A stretch of DNA of 57,161 bases, from assembly GCF_004011885.1 (NCBI RefSeq), contig NZ_SBEF01000022.1, positions 1 to 57,161 on the forward strand, written 5' to 3'. This document shows positions 1 to 8,547 of this stretch, piece after piece. A program made the position numbers and the translations under genes. This stretch comes from Serratia microhaemolytica. Lineage in GTDB: Bacteria; Pseudomonadota; Gammaproteobacteria; Enterobacterales; Enterobacteriaceae. Under the pieces are notes generated by a model. That model was not told the DNA's origin, did not search any database, and was given only the letters and a program-made list of their open reading frames with translations. How positions within the stretch are numbered: the stretch's first letter is position 1; each line of letters opens with the position of its first letter.

Positions 1-136
1 ATTTATCCGCCTGAATTTTCCAGTAATGGAAGGTGGCTAACTTCAGATTATTTTCGCGACAGTAAGCGGATTGGGAGAGTCCGCTGTTTCGCCAGTTATC
101 AAGATGCTGCTGTTTTTGCTGTTTGGTATATGGCAT
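1..136 (-). CDS. IS66-type accessory protein, N-terminal part
   Basis: The ATG on the minus strand at 136 opens a frame of 45 codons that is still open at the window edge. The product starts MPYTKQQKQQHLDNW and continues through RNSGLSQSAYCRENNL and ATFHYWK. This W-x(3)-GLS-x(2)-AYC ... TFHYW pattern is the helix-turn-helix start of the small IS66-family accessory protein (orfA/TnpA type), which is needed for transposition of these elements but is not the transposase itself. The Shine-Dalgarno sequence is weak. No stop or frameshift is seen in the visible part, so the element may be intact beyond the edge. Confidence 0.6.
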   Translation of the reverse strand, partial: MPYTKQQKQQHLDNWRNSGLSQSAYCRENNLKLATFHYWKIQADK

Positions 137-221
137 GGTTTATTCTCAAGCAGAGGATGTGATGGCGAGAATAATGATCGTGACCAACGAGGCTGACAAG
201 GTGAGATGGCCGGATGTTTAC
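1..221 (-). mobile_element. 5' end of an IS66-type insertion sequence, cut by the window edge
   Basis: Reading the minus strand, position 221 begins GTAAACATCCGG. This resembles the GTAA-start, CxGG-type terminal inverted repeat of IS66-family elements. The accessory ORF described below starts about 85 bp inside it, as expected for the first gene of such an element. The rest of the element, including the large transposase, lies left of position 1. The end assignment rests on pattern resemblance only, and no target duplication can be checked because the other end is missing. Confidence 0.5.
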
Positions 222-547
222 ATTGGGCTAGGCCACAGAGCATTTTTCCCTAGGGTAGGCTTAACCCTGTGGCTCTCGGTAATCCGTGAGTTGACATCAA
301 CTAATCTTAGAACGTATTTATCGCTGACAAAGTGGAAATCATAAAATACAACCGATGAATTTTTACCATCGCTGACAGATCAGATGGTGCTTTTGGGTTG
401 ATGAGATTAAGAGAGATGCGTTTGTCAGTATCGGTAAAAATCATCGGCAGCTATTGATTGGTGATGGTGATGCTGCCTCAGTTGATCATGTTGAGTGAGA
501 TCTGACCTTCGATTCACTCAACACTTGCGCTGTTTAATCAGCGATGA
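222..547. other. Intergenic stretch between IS element and T6SS cluster
   Basis: I see no convincing gene here. A short inverted repeat (GCCACAG at about 233, CTGTGGC at about 269) lies next to the IS end. A perfect 10-bp inverted repeat, TGTTGAGTGA/TCACTCAACA at 489-498 and 514-523, lies 25 bp beyond the vasL stop codon. Confidence 0.5.
489..523 (-). terminator. Hairpin at the 3' end of the T6SS operon
   Basis: A perfect 10-bp stem (TGTTGAGTGA/TCACTCAACA) with a 15-nt loop lies just downstream of vasL on the minus strand. No T tract follows on that strand, so it is either a weak or Rho-assisted terminator or a 3'-end protecting stem. The position suggests transcript-end function. The assignment is inferred. 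Confidence 0.35.
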
Positions 548-1978
548 TCAATACTTTTCTGCCCGTAACATTAACTCATGGTATTGACTCAACAATGCCA
601 ACCAGCGTGTGTTGATCTGGCTGATCAATTGCGGTGATGGCGCTTGTTTTTGTGCAATCGATTCACTCAGTTGCCATAACAGGGCATCCAGTGGTTGCCC
701 ACTTGTCAGATCACGCTCCATCTTCTCTAGCGCTGTTATCACATCGGCAGTGGTAACTTCATTATCAATCTCAATGCTCTGTTCCTGAGATCTTAATTTT
801 CTAGACAGCCGCCACAACTGATGTTTTACTCGCGAATAGCTGTCAAGTATGGGTAGCTGCTCGCGCCAGTCCGCCAATAACTGTTCCCAACGTAGGCTAT
901 GCAGCATTTGGACTGGTGACGTTGGCCATTTTTGCCGAGCCTGAGCAACGATGCTATCCCCCCACTGCAGGGTGGCTAATGGGGTAAGACTCGCCAGTTT
1001 ATCAAGTTGTGCACCATATTCTGCCAACTCAGGTTGCTGTTGCCAGAGTTGCACCGAGCTTGGCATGTTTTGGCGCAATGAGGCCAACTGTTGCGCCATG
1101 GGTTGGATGTAGCTGAAATAGGCGATTGCAGCTACTAGCAAGCAGAGCAATATCCCAGTAGCAGCACCGCGCAATAACATGCCGGGCGCGGGCACCAGTT
1201 TTTCCACCTCAATGGGTTTCTCCACCTCAACCAGTTTTTCTACTTCGACAATTTTTTCAACCGTGACGACTTTCTCAACTTCAACGATTTTTTCCACTTC
1301 CACCAGTTTTTCGACTTCCACTATCTTTTCGACTACCTTTTCCACTTCAACGATCTTCTCTATCACCAGTGGTTCAGGTGGTGGCGGTGGAGTCGGCTTT
1401 GGTTTGGCAACCGGTTTCGGCGCTGGTGCCGGTTCCGGTTCTGGTGCTTCAAGCTGTTTTATTGTCTCTTGCATGAAATAGAGCAGATTTTCTATCCGTG
1501 AAGCACGCGGCAGTGCGGCTTGCTGTAGCGTGTCGCAGATGCGGCGTAGTGCCTGCTCGGCTCGCTTCGCCAGAGGAATAGTCGCGCTATCAAACGGATA
1601 TTGCCGTACACAACTGCCAACCCGACCGTTGAACCAGTCGAGAATATCGAGCCGCGCTGTTGCCGGTGCCGGCCACATGGCTGACCAGTGATCAGCGATC
1701 AGTGTTGCTAATAGCTCCACCCCTTCAGTAAAACCCTTCAATCCACCGGTGTGGCTACGTGCTACGGTGTAATAGACTGCGGTTTGCAGATCGACACCAT
1801 GATGTTCAAACAGGTTGGCGGCCAGCTCAGTGATCTGCGGCCAATCGACCTCCGGCCGAGCAGGATGGTTGATTTTGTTGATCTCATTGCGTAGCGCGCC
1901 AAATTCCGCCACGTTACGCGGATCGCCCCCGACTGACAATGGTGGCAATCCTGGTGGCGTCTGTTGGTTGTTAGCCAT
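548..1978 (-). CDS. vasL: VasL-type TssA-like T6SS protein with EVEK repeat
   Basis: Inner-membrane T6SS protein of the VasL/TssA-like group. The family has an ImpA-type N-terminal domain and is thought to act in sheath assembly or stabilisation; the exact role here is inferred. Domains in order: ImpA N-terminal region (about residues 10-120), proline-rich linker (about 178-205), a run of EK[IVL]VEV hexapeptide repeats (about 206-263), one membrane segment (about 267-292), then the VasL C-terminal domain. An upstream TTG gives a longer frame, but the ATG at 1978 has AAGGA 10 nt ahead and starts MANNQQTPPG, so I use it (476 aa). It is the last gene of the cluster, 129 bp after tssM, a larger gap than elsewhere in the operon. 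Confidence 0.85.
   Translation of the reverse strand: MANNQQTPPGLPPLSVGGDPRNVAEFGALRNEINKINHPARPEVDWPQITELAANLFEHHGVDLQTAVYYTVARSHTGGLKGFTEGVELLATLIADHWSAMWPAPATARLDILDWFNGRVGSCVRQYPFDSATIPLAKRAEQALRRICDTLQQAALPRASRIENLLYFMQETIKQLEAPEPEPAPAPKPVAKPKPTPPPPPEPLVIEKIVEVEKVVEKIVEVEKLVEVEKIVEVEKVVTVEKIVEVEKLVEVEKPIEVEKLVPAPGMLLRGAATGILLCLLVAAIAYFSYIQPMAQQLASLRQNMPSSVQLWQQQPELAEYGAQLDKLASLTPLATLQWGDSIVAQARQKWPTSPVQMLHSLRWEQLLADWREQLPILDSYSRVKHQLWRLSRKLRSQEQSIEIDNEVTTADVITALEKMERDLTSGQPLDALLWQLSESIAQKQAPSPQLISQINTRWLALLSQYHELMLRAEKY
1193..1363 (-). repeat. 18-bp tandem repeat coding EK[IVL]VEV hexapeptides
   Basis: About nine imperfect 18-bp units inside vasL encode EKIVEV, EKLVEV, EKVVTV, EKPIEV and similar hexapeptides. 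One unit is shortened to EKVV, showing that unit loss occurs in frame. The product is a charged, probably extended or helical spacer between the cytoplasmic ImpA domain and the membrane segment. Copy number may vary between strains. Confidence 0.85.
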
Positions 1979-2010
1979 AAATGATACATCCTTGACAGTG
2001 AAGGTGTTAT

Positions 2011-2032
2011 GGCCGCCAACTGCGCGGCGGCC
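2011..2032 (-). other. GC-rich hairpin between tssM and vasL
   Basis: A perfect 7-bp stem, GGCCGCC/GGCGGCC, with an 8-nt loop sits in the 129-bp gap after tssM and 33 bp before the chosen vasL start. It could slow or partly stop transcription, or protect the mRNA end, so that vasL is made at a different level from the upstream genes. There is no T tract. Confidence 0.3.
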
Positions 2033-2107
2033 ACACAACGGGTTAGATTAAATCAGGTGGTTAGGCAGCACCGAGTGGTTGCCAGCCACCCCTCGACAAT
2101 GTCCACT

Positions 2108-5100
2108 TTAATACAGGGTATCTGACAGTGTGAACTGACTAAATAGCCCTCCGGCAAACGGGTTATCGGATTCATCAACATGGATACGGTAGGTCATTTC
2201 ACCATCAGCCACCTTGAAGCGCACATCAAACACATTTGGCCGCACGTTAGTCAATTCACCGGCATTGACCAAGCGTAGCTGTGCCCACGGGCCACTAAAC
2301 TCGATTGAACGTGGTGATTTGCCGCTCTCATTCGGTACCAGTGTTAATTTGCTTTCCACGACTGAACGCATTGAGTTAGGCCAAATCAGGTTGACTTTAT
2401 GGCTACGACCATGCGCGTAGTCAATCAGTTGTCCATCTAGGTTTAGTACGCTGCGCCGCTTGTTACCGCTTAGCGTTACTGGTTCCATGGAGAACTGAGC
2501 ACCGAGGCCATTTTGCGCAGTGAAGAAGGTATTGCGGATCTTCTGTGCATGGGCCAATTGCCGCAATACATCTGGGCGGATCAGCAGTTGATCTTGCTGA
2601 CCAGTAGCCAGATTGTTCTCAACAAACGGCTTCAGATGCTGCTGATAGAAGCTGTCCAAGGTACCTTTTGGCGCAAAGAAACGTTCAAACTCACTCAACG
2701 GCACATCCTGTTTGGAGTTTGGATTGAACGGATAGCGCCCTGCCAGATAGGTGCGGTACTGTTTGACTACGGTGTTATTCCACTCAACTTCCAGCGAGCG
2801 CAGTGCTTCACGCATCACCACACGCCAGGCTTGTTCTGCCAGGCCGCCTACCCAGCGATTCAATGGCTCCGGTAGCCCTTTCGCCAATTGCTGTACTTCA
2901 AAAATTGGGTCACTGCTGTTCTGATCCAAACGCAGTTGCACTGCTTTCATCGCTGCTTTGCCCGGTGTCGGTGAGTTTTGGATCGCTGACAGGTAGCGGT
3001 GCAGTTGGGTCAGTTTTTGATACACACTTTGCAGCACGCTCTCTTTTTCGCTGTTTTCCACCAATACACTGGTTTCTGGTGCAAATTCGCGATGTATGCG
3101 GGTTAACAGTAGGTGATCCGGTTTTTCTGATCCTTTGCCAGCCAACCCATCCGGCAGTAATGGCGGACGGGTATTGTCATTGAGCGACTGTAACGCCCAG
3201 CGGAATGGCTGTTCACCACTGGTCACCTGTTCCAGCGTGCTGATTGCCTGTGGCAGATCGGCAAATTCACGTACTGAGAGGTTACTGAGTGCGGTACGCC
3301 ACATCGCAATATAGTCGCCAAGATAGAGTTCCGTGACCTGACGCTGGATCTCACGGCGGTCTGCTTCGCTGTATTCGATGTTTTTCGACAGGTTGAGAAC
3401 CCAACTGTCTACCGCAGTCAGGTCGATCAACTGTTCGTTCTGTTTAACAAAGTACTCTTGCAGTCCTTTGCGCGTTAAAAACTGCGGGATTTGCAGCCAC
3501 TGTGGGTTGCTGGCGACAAATACACCATCGAAGCTGGCACCAACCACATCACGCATATTCAGCCCCGGCGGTAGTGACTCTTGTGCTTTCAGACGCAGGT
3601 TTTGATAAACCCGCTGGTACGGCAGCAGTTTGCTCAGTTCCTGCTGTGCCAACTGGATTGGGGTATGGTAGGGTTCAAAACTGCTGATGGCGATGACATC
3701 GCCTTGGCGACGTTTTGCTGCCCAATCAGTGTGTTTTAACGCATATTCCAGATGACTCATTAAGCGCTGCTGTAGTTCTCGCTGGCCAGTAAATTCGGCA
3801 CTCCAGCGTTGGCTCATGTAGTGGCGTACCAGTGGGATATTACGCCCACCGCCATCATCGAGCATCCGCATCACGCGCAGGATCTCCAGCTTTTCTTCGC
3901 TGCCTTTCGGTGCCGCATTGAGGCGTGTCAGTAGTCCGCTCATTAACGCAGGGACAAAACGGCGTTGTAGCAGTTGCAGGTAGGTGCTCTCGACATACGG
4001 GCCGATATGGTTGCCTTGATACAGCCCCATGTCCGCGAAAAATGTTGGTTTTTCATGGTAGTTACCGTAGGCCAGTGTCGCATCGCGGATCGGGTTCAGC
4101 AGCGGAAGCTGTAGGTTGCCATACGGGTCTTGCGTTTTAGGTACAGGGATGGAGAGGAACAGTTTCGCCTGTGCCAATACTTCCTGTCCAGCACGGTAGT
4201 TGATCTGGTAGTAGTAGTGCCAGCCCACCCAACTTGCTGAGACAACGATTGCACCCAGAGAGGCACACAGTGCTAAGCGACGACGTGTGCGGCGTAGCCA
4301 ACGTGCGTTTTCACTGGCCAGATTGGGTTCAGCGAGCAGCACCCGATCAAACAGTGCCCGACTAAAATAAGGCGTGCTGTCAGCAACAGGCCATGTGGGG
4401 AAGGCTTGCGGTGCCAGATGGTATTGTGCTGCCGCCGATTGGGTAAACAGATCATCCATCTGCCCACGCTGTTGCGCCGAGGTGAGGTAAACTCCACGCA
4501 GCAGTAATTGCCCGGGTTGGTCTCCGGCCAGTAATCCTTCCAGTAACATGACTACGCTGTCACGCATCCCTTGCATCTGGCGAGTAAAGCTGAACAGTTG
4601 GCTGCGTTGTCCAGCATCAACCTGGTTGAGCATCATGTCCAGCATCGCGCCATTGAGCTGTGCCAGCCACTGTTGCCAGAATTGTGTCACTACGCCTTGC
4701 CAGTTGTGCTCCTCTTCCGGTGTCAGCGTAACGCCCAAAACTTCGTCGCGCTGTGCTTTGTCCAGGCTTTGATACATCGCTTCAAAACCGTACAGTAGGT
4801 CAAGTTTGGTGAACACCACATAGAGTGGCAACTGGCTATGTAAGCTCAGGCGTACATCCATCAGGCGTTGATGCAGGCTGGAAATGTAGTGCTCGCGCTG
4901 TGCTTTGTTGGCGGTCAGCAGTTGTGGCAGATCAACGGTCAGGATCAGGCCATTAAGCGGTTGCCGGGTTCTGTGAGTGAGTAACCAGTCGAGCAGTGCC
5001 TGCCATAAGCGGCCATTTAGCGCTGTTTTGCCTTCACTGCTGACTGCTGGCTGTTCGATCAGTTCACCCGAGGGATCAAAAAGCACCGCTTGCTCTCCTA

Positions 5101-5629
5101 GCCAGCAACGGACACGCAGTGGAGAAGCTCCCTCAATGCTGAGCATCTCTGGACCAACAATATCGACCAGTTTGCAACTTTCTTTAATCAGCGTGCTTTT
5201 GCCACTTCCTGAGGCGCCCAGTACCAGATACCACGGCAGATGATAAACAAATTTTGGCACCCCTAAATGACGCTGAAGTTGCTGTTGCCAAGCGTTGAGG
5301 TAAACCTGTTGTTGTTCGATATCAACCAGTACTGGATCGTTAATCTGTGTTTGTGCCTGTAGTTGTAAGTGCTCCAGTTGTTGTAGTCGTCGTACCAGTT
5401 TGATACTTATCCAGCAGACGGCAACCAAGATAAATAGTGCAGTGACCAGCCAGCGACTCAGCAGCGGTTCAAATGGCTGCATTTTGCGCCATTGCCATTC
5501 AGGGCCATATATCCATACCCAACCCAGTGCTAGGCAGGCCATGATCACCAGCAAAACCGGCAATGAGGCTTTTAGCCGTGGCAGTGCCGGTTTTGTCAGA
5601 CGCAAAAAAGAAAACGAGGGCAATTTCAT
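2108..5629 (-). CDS. tssM: T6SS membrane complex protein TssM (IcmF/VasK)
   Basis: TssM spans the envelope and, with TssL and TssJ, forms the channel and anchor of the T6SS. The protein has 1173 residues, normal for the family. Two membrane segments lie at about 21-41 and 59-77. A cytoplasmic P-loop GASGSGKST is at 138-146, a third membrane segment is near 450-470, and a long periplasmic part follows that should contact the TssJ lipoprotein. The intact Walker A motif shows this is a nucleotide-binding type of TssM. The ATG at 5629 gives the usual hydrophobic N-terminus. tssA lies 31 bp upstream. Confidence 0.95.
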   Translation of the reverse strand: MKLPSFSFLRLTKPALPRLKASLPVLLVIMACLALGWVWIYGPEWQWRKMQPFEPLLSRWLVTALFILVAVCWISIKLVRRLQQLEHLQLQAQTQINDPVLVDIEQQQVYLNAWQQQLQRHLGVPKFVYHLPWYLVLGASGSGKSTLIKESCKLVDIVGPEMLSIEGASPLRVRCWLGEQAVLFDPSGELIEQPAVSSEGKTALNGRLWQALLDWLLTHRTRQPLNGLILTVDLPQLLTANKAQREHYISSLHQRLMDVRLSLHSQLPLYVVFTKLDLLYGFEAMYQSLDKAQRDEVLGVTLTPEEEHNWQGVVTQFWQQWLAQLNGAMLDMMLNQVDAGQRSQLFSFTRQMQGMRDSVVMLLEGLLAGDQPGQLLLRGVYLTSAQQRGQMDDLFTQSAAAQYHLAPQAFPTWPVADSTPYFSRALFDRVLLAEPNLASENARWLRRTRRRLALCASLGAIVVSASWVGWHYYYQINYRAGQEVLAQAKLFLSIPVPKTQDPYGNLQLPLLNPIRDATLAYGNYHEKPTFFADMGLYQGNHIGPYVESTYLQLLQRRFVPALMSGLLTRLNAAPKGSEEKLEILRVMRMLDDGGGRNIPLVRHYMSQRWSAEFTGQRELQQRLMSHLEYALKHTDWAAKRRQGDVIAISSFEPYHTPIQLAQQELSKLLPYQRVYQNLRLKAQESLPPGLNMRDVVGASFDGVFVASNPQWLQIPQFLTRKGLQEYFVKQNEQLIDLTAVDSWVLNLSKNIEYSEADRREIQRQVTELYLGDYIAMWRTALSNLSVREFADLPQAISTLEQVTSGEQPFRWALQSLNDNTRPPLLPDGLAGKGSEKPDHLLLTRIHREFAPETSVLVENSEKESVLQSVYQKLTQLHRYLSAIQNSPTPGKAAMKAVQLRLDQNSSDPIFEVQQLAKGLPEPLNRWVGGLAEQAWRVVMREALRSLEVEWNNTVVKQYRTYLAGRYPFNPNSKQDVPLSEFERFFAPKGTLDSFYQQHLKPFVENNLATGQQDQLLIRPDVLRQLAHAQKIRNTFFTAQNGLGAQFSMEPVTLSGNKRRSVLNLDGQLIDYAHGRSHKVNLIWPNSMRSVVESKLTLVPNESGKSPRSIEFSGPWAQLRLVNAGELTNVRPNVFDVRFKVADGEMTYRIHVDESDNPFAGGLFSQFTLSDTLY

Positions 5630-5660
5630 TCAGTGATACTCCTGTTACATTCGCTGGCAT

Positions 5661-7058
5661 TCATGCTGTTAGCTGCCGCTGTTTTTCTGCCAGTAACGTC
5701 ATTAGTGCAGGCTCCCATTGAGTGAGCTGCAATTGCTGTCCTATCTGCCATAAGTGTTGATACTGCTGTGCAGCTAAGGTGGTTAACCCCGCTTTTTCCA
5801 GCAATTGAGCACTGAGTAACTGGTGATAGAAGTGCGCTCTTGGTTCGGCTGTTTCGCCGGTTTGCGGAGCCTGTGCTTCTAATTGCTGTAAGGCTGCCGT
5901 CAACCCTTGTTGTTCTAAACATTGCCACAGGTTCTCTTGCTCTACGCCACCACTAGCACTTCCCGAGGCGATAGCGCGTTGACTGGCTGAGTATTGCGTA
6001 AGCCAGGCGGCTGATTCAGCAGCAAGAAAAGGCGTGTGATCTGAAAACGACAGGTCAGCTAAGAGTGGAATGCGTGCCAGGAAGCTGTTCAGTTCGTCAC
6101 ACAGTACGCTCGCCACCTCGCTATAACCTAATTTCAGTGCAATCTGTGCTGAGAGCACATGCCCATCCAGCCAGTAAGGGGCTAAGGTCAGGCTTTGCTC
6201 TACCTGCTGCCATAACAGTTGATCGGCATTCGGCAGGCGGCCTTGATAATCAGCGATACGATCAGCCGGTACTGCCGCCAGCGGTGTGCGCCCATCACTC
6301 TGCGCCATTGGTGCTGTGGTGATGTTGCCCCAGACGATATGGCGGCGTAAGCGGAAACCAATCGCTGCATGTGGCTGATATTCACACAGCAAGTCTGCCA
6401 TCTTCAGTACCGTTTTACGCCACGCTTTGTCGTTGCTGTTGTCCAGCGTCAAGCTTGGAGCCTGGCTGCTGGTCGTGTCGCTGCTCTCTGCTATTTCTAC
6501 AGGGCGCTGTGCTTTTGGTTTTGGGGCACGGGCATAACTGCTGCATAACTCCAGTGCTGTTTTGGCCAGTGTCGCCTCTTCATCGCCCCACTGCTCGGCC
6601 AACTGTTTCAGTAGTGTTTGTACTGTTTCGCGCTGTAGTACCGTTGCACGTTGAGTAAAGTGCTCGCTAGCCGTGTCAAAGCGCTTCAGTATCTGCTGGG
6701 CAAAGCGCCGTTTGTGGCGTAAATCCTGCGGTGCAGCACTGTGCCAGAAGTGCTTGATATAGTCGGTGAGCAGCGTGATGGCCAGCATGACTTCATCCGG
6801 TTGTCCGGCATGTTGTAATGTGCGCAGCAGGTGTACCACCAAACGAAAATCTTTGCTCTTTTCTGCCAGTAGCTTCAACGTCTGTTGCTGTAGCGCTTCA
6901 ATATCCAGCGTTGAATGCGCCAGAGAGCCGATTTTCACCATTTGGCTGTCGATAGCTTCCCAGTCAGGATCATCATCTACCAATGACTGTGCGATCTGCT
7001 CAGCCGTCAGAGGGGTAAGCAGTAGCTGATGCCAGGGATGTTGTGTTGTTGTTTCCAT
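5661..7058 (-). CDS. tssA: T6SS assembly protein TssA (VasJ type)
   Basis: TssA recruits baseplate parts and caps the growing tail tube and sheath. The N-terminal ImpA-type region starts METTTQHPWHQLL, with a variable linker around residues 195-215. The C-terminal part contains PYWLDGHVLSAQIALKLGY and QLLEKAGLTTLAAQQY, typical of VasJ-type long TssA. A TTG 18 bp upstream extends the frame into vasI. The ATG at 7058 has GGTGA overlapping the vasI stop at good spacing, so it is the likely start (465 aa). It lies between vasI and tssM, as vasJ does in V. cholerae. Confidence 0.9.
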   Translation of the reverse strand: METTTQHPWHQLLLTPLTAEQIAQSLVDDDPDWEAIDSQMVKIGSLAHSTLDIEALQQQTLKLLAEKSKDFRLVVHLLRTLQHAGQPDEVMLAITLLTDYIKHFWHSAAPQDLRHKRRFAQQILKRFDTASEHFTQRATVLQRETVQTLLKQLAEQWGDEEATLAKTALELCSSYARAPKPKAQRPVEIAESSDTTSSQAPSLTLDNSNDKAWRKTVLKMADLLCEYQPHAAIGFRLRRHIVWGNITTAPMAQSDGRTPLAAVPADRIADYQGRLPNADQLLWQQVEQSLTLAPYWLDGHVLSAQIALKLGYSEVASVLCDELNSFLARIPLLADLSFSDHTPFLAAESAAWLTQYSASQRAIASGSASGGVEQENLWQCLEQQGLTAALQQLEAQAPQTGETAEPRAHFYHQLLSAQLLEKAGLTTLAAQQYQHLWQIGQQLQLTQWEPALMTLLAEKQRQLTA

Positions 7059-7063
7059 TGTTT

Positions 7064-7750
7064 TCACCAGTGACAAGCGCTACGCAGCGGTTTCAATGCT
7101 TGCGGAAGTTGCGCAAGCGTAAAAGTCAGGCGAGAAAAACCGCCATTTTTGCCTTCGATAGTGAGGGTATTGGCATTCATTAACTGTTTGATATTGTCGA
7201 TTGCATCTAAACCACGGCTGGCTTCCAGGACATAGCCGTTTTCACGGAGGAACCACTGTCCGTCAAAACGATCATTGTCAGTGATCAGCCAGACTGAACT
7301 CTCTTTCTGTGGCTCGACTAACGCAACTTGCAGGCGGGTGATGTTGTCGATGCAACTAAACATCAGCACCGGCCTTGGTGGCGCAACGCCCAGTGCTGGG
7401 GTGGTGATCACCACCTGTGGATGAGGGCCTTCGCTTTCAGTAGTCAAAAACGCAGTTGAGTGATCGACGCGCGTTTTTTCCTGTGCCATTGCTCGTTGCC
7501 AGGCTACCCCCGCCAGTACGGGGGCTAACCGTGCTTCTGGTTTCAACGACAGTGCCTGGTCATAGCAATCCAGCCTGACCAGGGGTGATGTCTCACTACG
7601 GCAACGCATTACGACCGCCAATTTTTTCTGTAGTCCCTCATGTTCCGCCGAGGCTGCTGCAGTTGGCGCTACGGTCGATGGAGTCATTAGTGATGCCACA
7701 TCATAAGCACTTTGCAGCAACAGCGATGTGAGCAGTAACCACACACTCAT
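7064..7750 (-). CDS. vasI: T6SS-associated protein VasI (TagO-like)
   Basis: A 228-residue exported protein. The first about 20 residues form a signal peptide (MSVWLLLTSLLLQSAYDVAS). The conserved VasI/TagO block follows: MRCRSETSPLVRLDCYDQAL at about 48-67. Members are periplasmic accessory proteins of T6SS clusters with a poorly known role. The start overlaps the vasH stop by 4 bp (ATGA), so the two are probably translationally coupled. tssA follows after 5 bp. Confidence 0.85.
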   Translation of the reverse strand: MSVWLLLTSLLLQSAYDVASLMTPSTVAPTAAASAEHEGLQKKLAVVMRCRSETSPLVRLDCYDQALSLKPEARLAPVLAGVAWQRAMAQEKTRVDHSTAFLTTESEGPHPQVVITTPALGVAPPRPVLMFSCIDNITRLQVALVEPQKESSVWLITDNDRFDGQWFLRENGYVLEASRGLDAIDNIKQLMNANTLTIEGKNGGFSRLTFTLAQLPQALKPLRSACHW

Positions 7751-8547
7751 AACTGATCCCTATACTTTGTTAATTTGTATAACAGTGTGCGCGGGGCAAT
7801 GCCTAAGCTGTCAGCAATACGCTTGTTGTCGTTGCCATACATGCGTTGGCGCTGTCTGAGTACCGCACATTCAAATGCTTCAACCGCTTCAGCCAGATCA
7901 TCAATTTTGCTGTAGTCACGTGAGATACCAGGCAGGCTTTGACCGGCCGAACAGCTCAGTGATTGCAGTAGAGAATCCAGTTCCTTCTCACGCTGCTGTT
8001 GTGCTTTGAACACTTCACGAATTTGCCGCAGTTGTGCGCGCAGTTGTTCGATCTCTTGCAGTTTATTCAACCGATGTTGAAAAACCTGGCAGTAGATAGC
8101 AAACATGCCGCGCGTGTCGGCAAAGCGTGCAATATTCTCAGCAAACACCGCGATGACGCCACAGGCTCGGCCAAGAAAGTCAAACACGGGCAGTGCATAG
8201 AGACCACACTCAGCAGGGAGTTGCTGAATAAAACCACGAAAACCCGCATGTTCAATACGCACGCCTTGGTTGAGTGTGTCCCACACTTCAGCGGAGCCGT
8301 TGCGTAACACTTGCACCAGCGGATGATTGATATCATCGATATCAACATCCAGATAGGGCGGAACCTGTAGATCCTCCCCTACTGTTTGGCGATAACAATC
8401 AAGACGACTTTCGCTAGGATTGAACATCGCTACCATCAGCGCACTAAAGCGCTGACGGTGGTGGTTAACATTAAGGAAGAAACGGATCAGCTGTTCAATC
8501 GACTCATGTTCCAGCAGTGCCAGAACACTCTTTAGTCGTTGTCTCAT
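7747..8547 (-). CDS. vasH: Short VasH-like regulator without AAA+ domain
   Basis: In V. cholerae VasH is a sigma-54 activator of about 530 residues made of a GAF-like sensor, an AAA+ ATPase and a Fis-type helix-turn-helix. This protein has 266 residues. It keeps a GAF-like N-terminal part (about 10-175), a coiled-coil-like stretch (about 170-205) and the Fis-type C-terminus (AVEAFECAVLRQRQRMYGN, then RIADSLGIAPRTLLYKLTKY). No Walker A, GAFTGA or Walker B motif is present. The frame is open throughout and both ends overlap neighbours by 4 bp, so this looks like a stable short form rather than a decayed gene. It probably binds DNA, but should not activate sigma-54 polymerase by itself. Confidence 0.8.
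   Translation of the reverse strand: MRQRLKSVLALLEHESIEQLIRFFLNVNHHRQRFSALMVAMFNPSESRLDCYRQTVGEDLQVPPYLDVDIDDINHPLVQVLRNGSAEVWDTLNQGVRIEHAGFRGFIQQLPAECGLYALPVFDFLGRACGVIAVFAENIARFADTRGMFAIYCQVFQHRLNKLQEIEQLRAQLRQIREVFKAQQQREKELDSLLQSLSCSAGQSLPGISRDYSKIDDLAEAVEAFECAVLRQRQRMYGNDNKRIADSLGIAPRTLLYKLTKYRDQL

Noticed and set aside
1193-1363. Tandem repeats as a CRISPR array
   Set aside because: Units are 18 bp, contiguous, coding and without spacers.
1179-1481. Open frame on the plus strand rich in FSTSTSFSTS repeats
   Set aside because: It is the antisense image of the EVEK repeat and proline linker of vasL. It has no Shine-Dalgarno support and no family likeness.
7059-7076. TTG start for TssA giving six extra residues
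   Set aside because: It would overlap vasI, and the ATG at 7058 has a better Shine-Dalgarno sequence.
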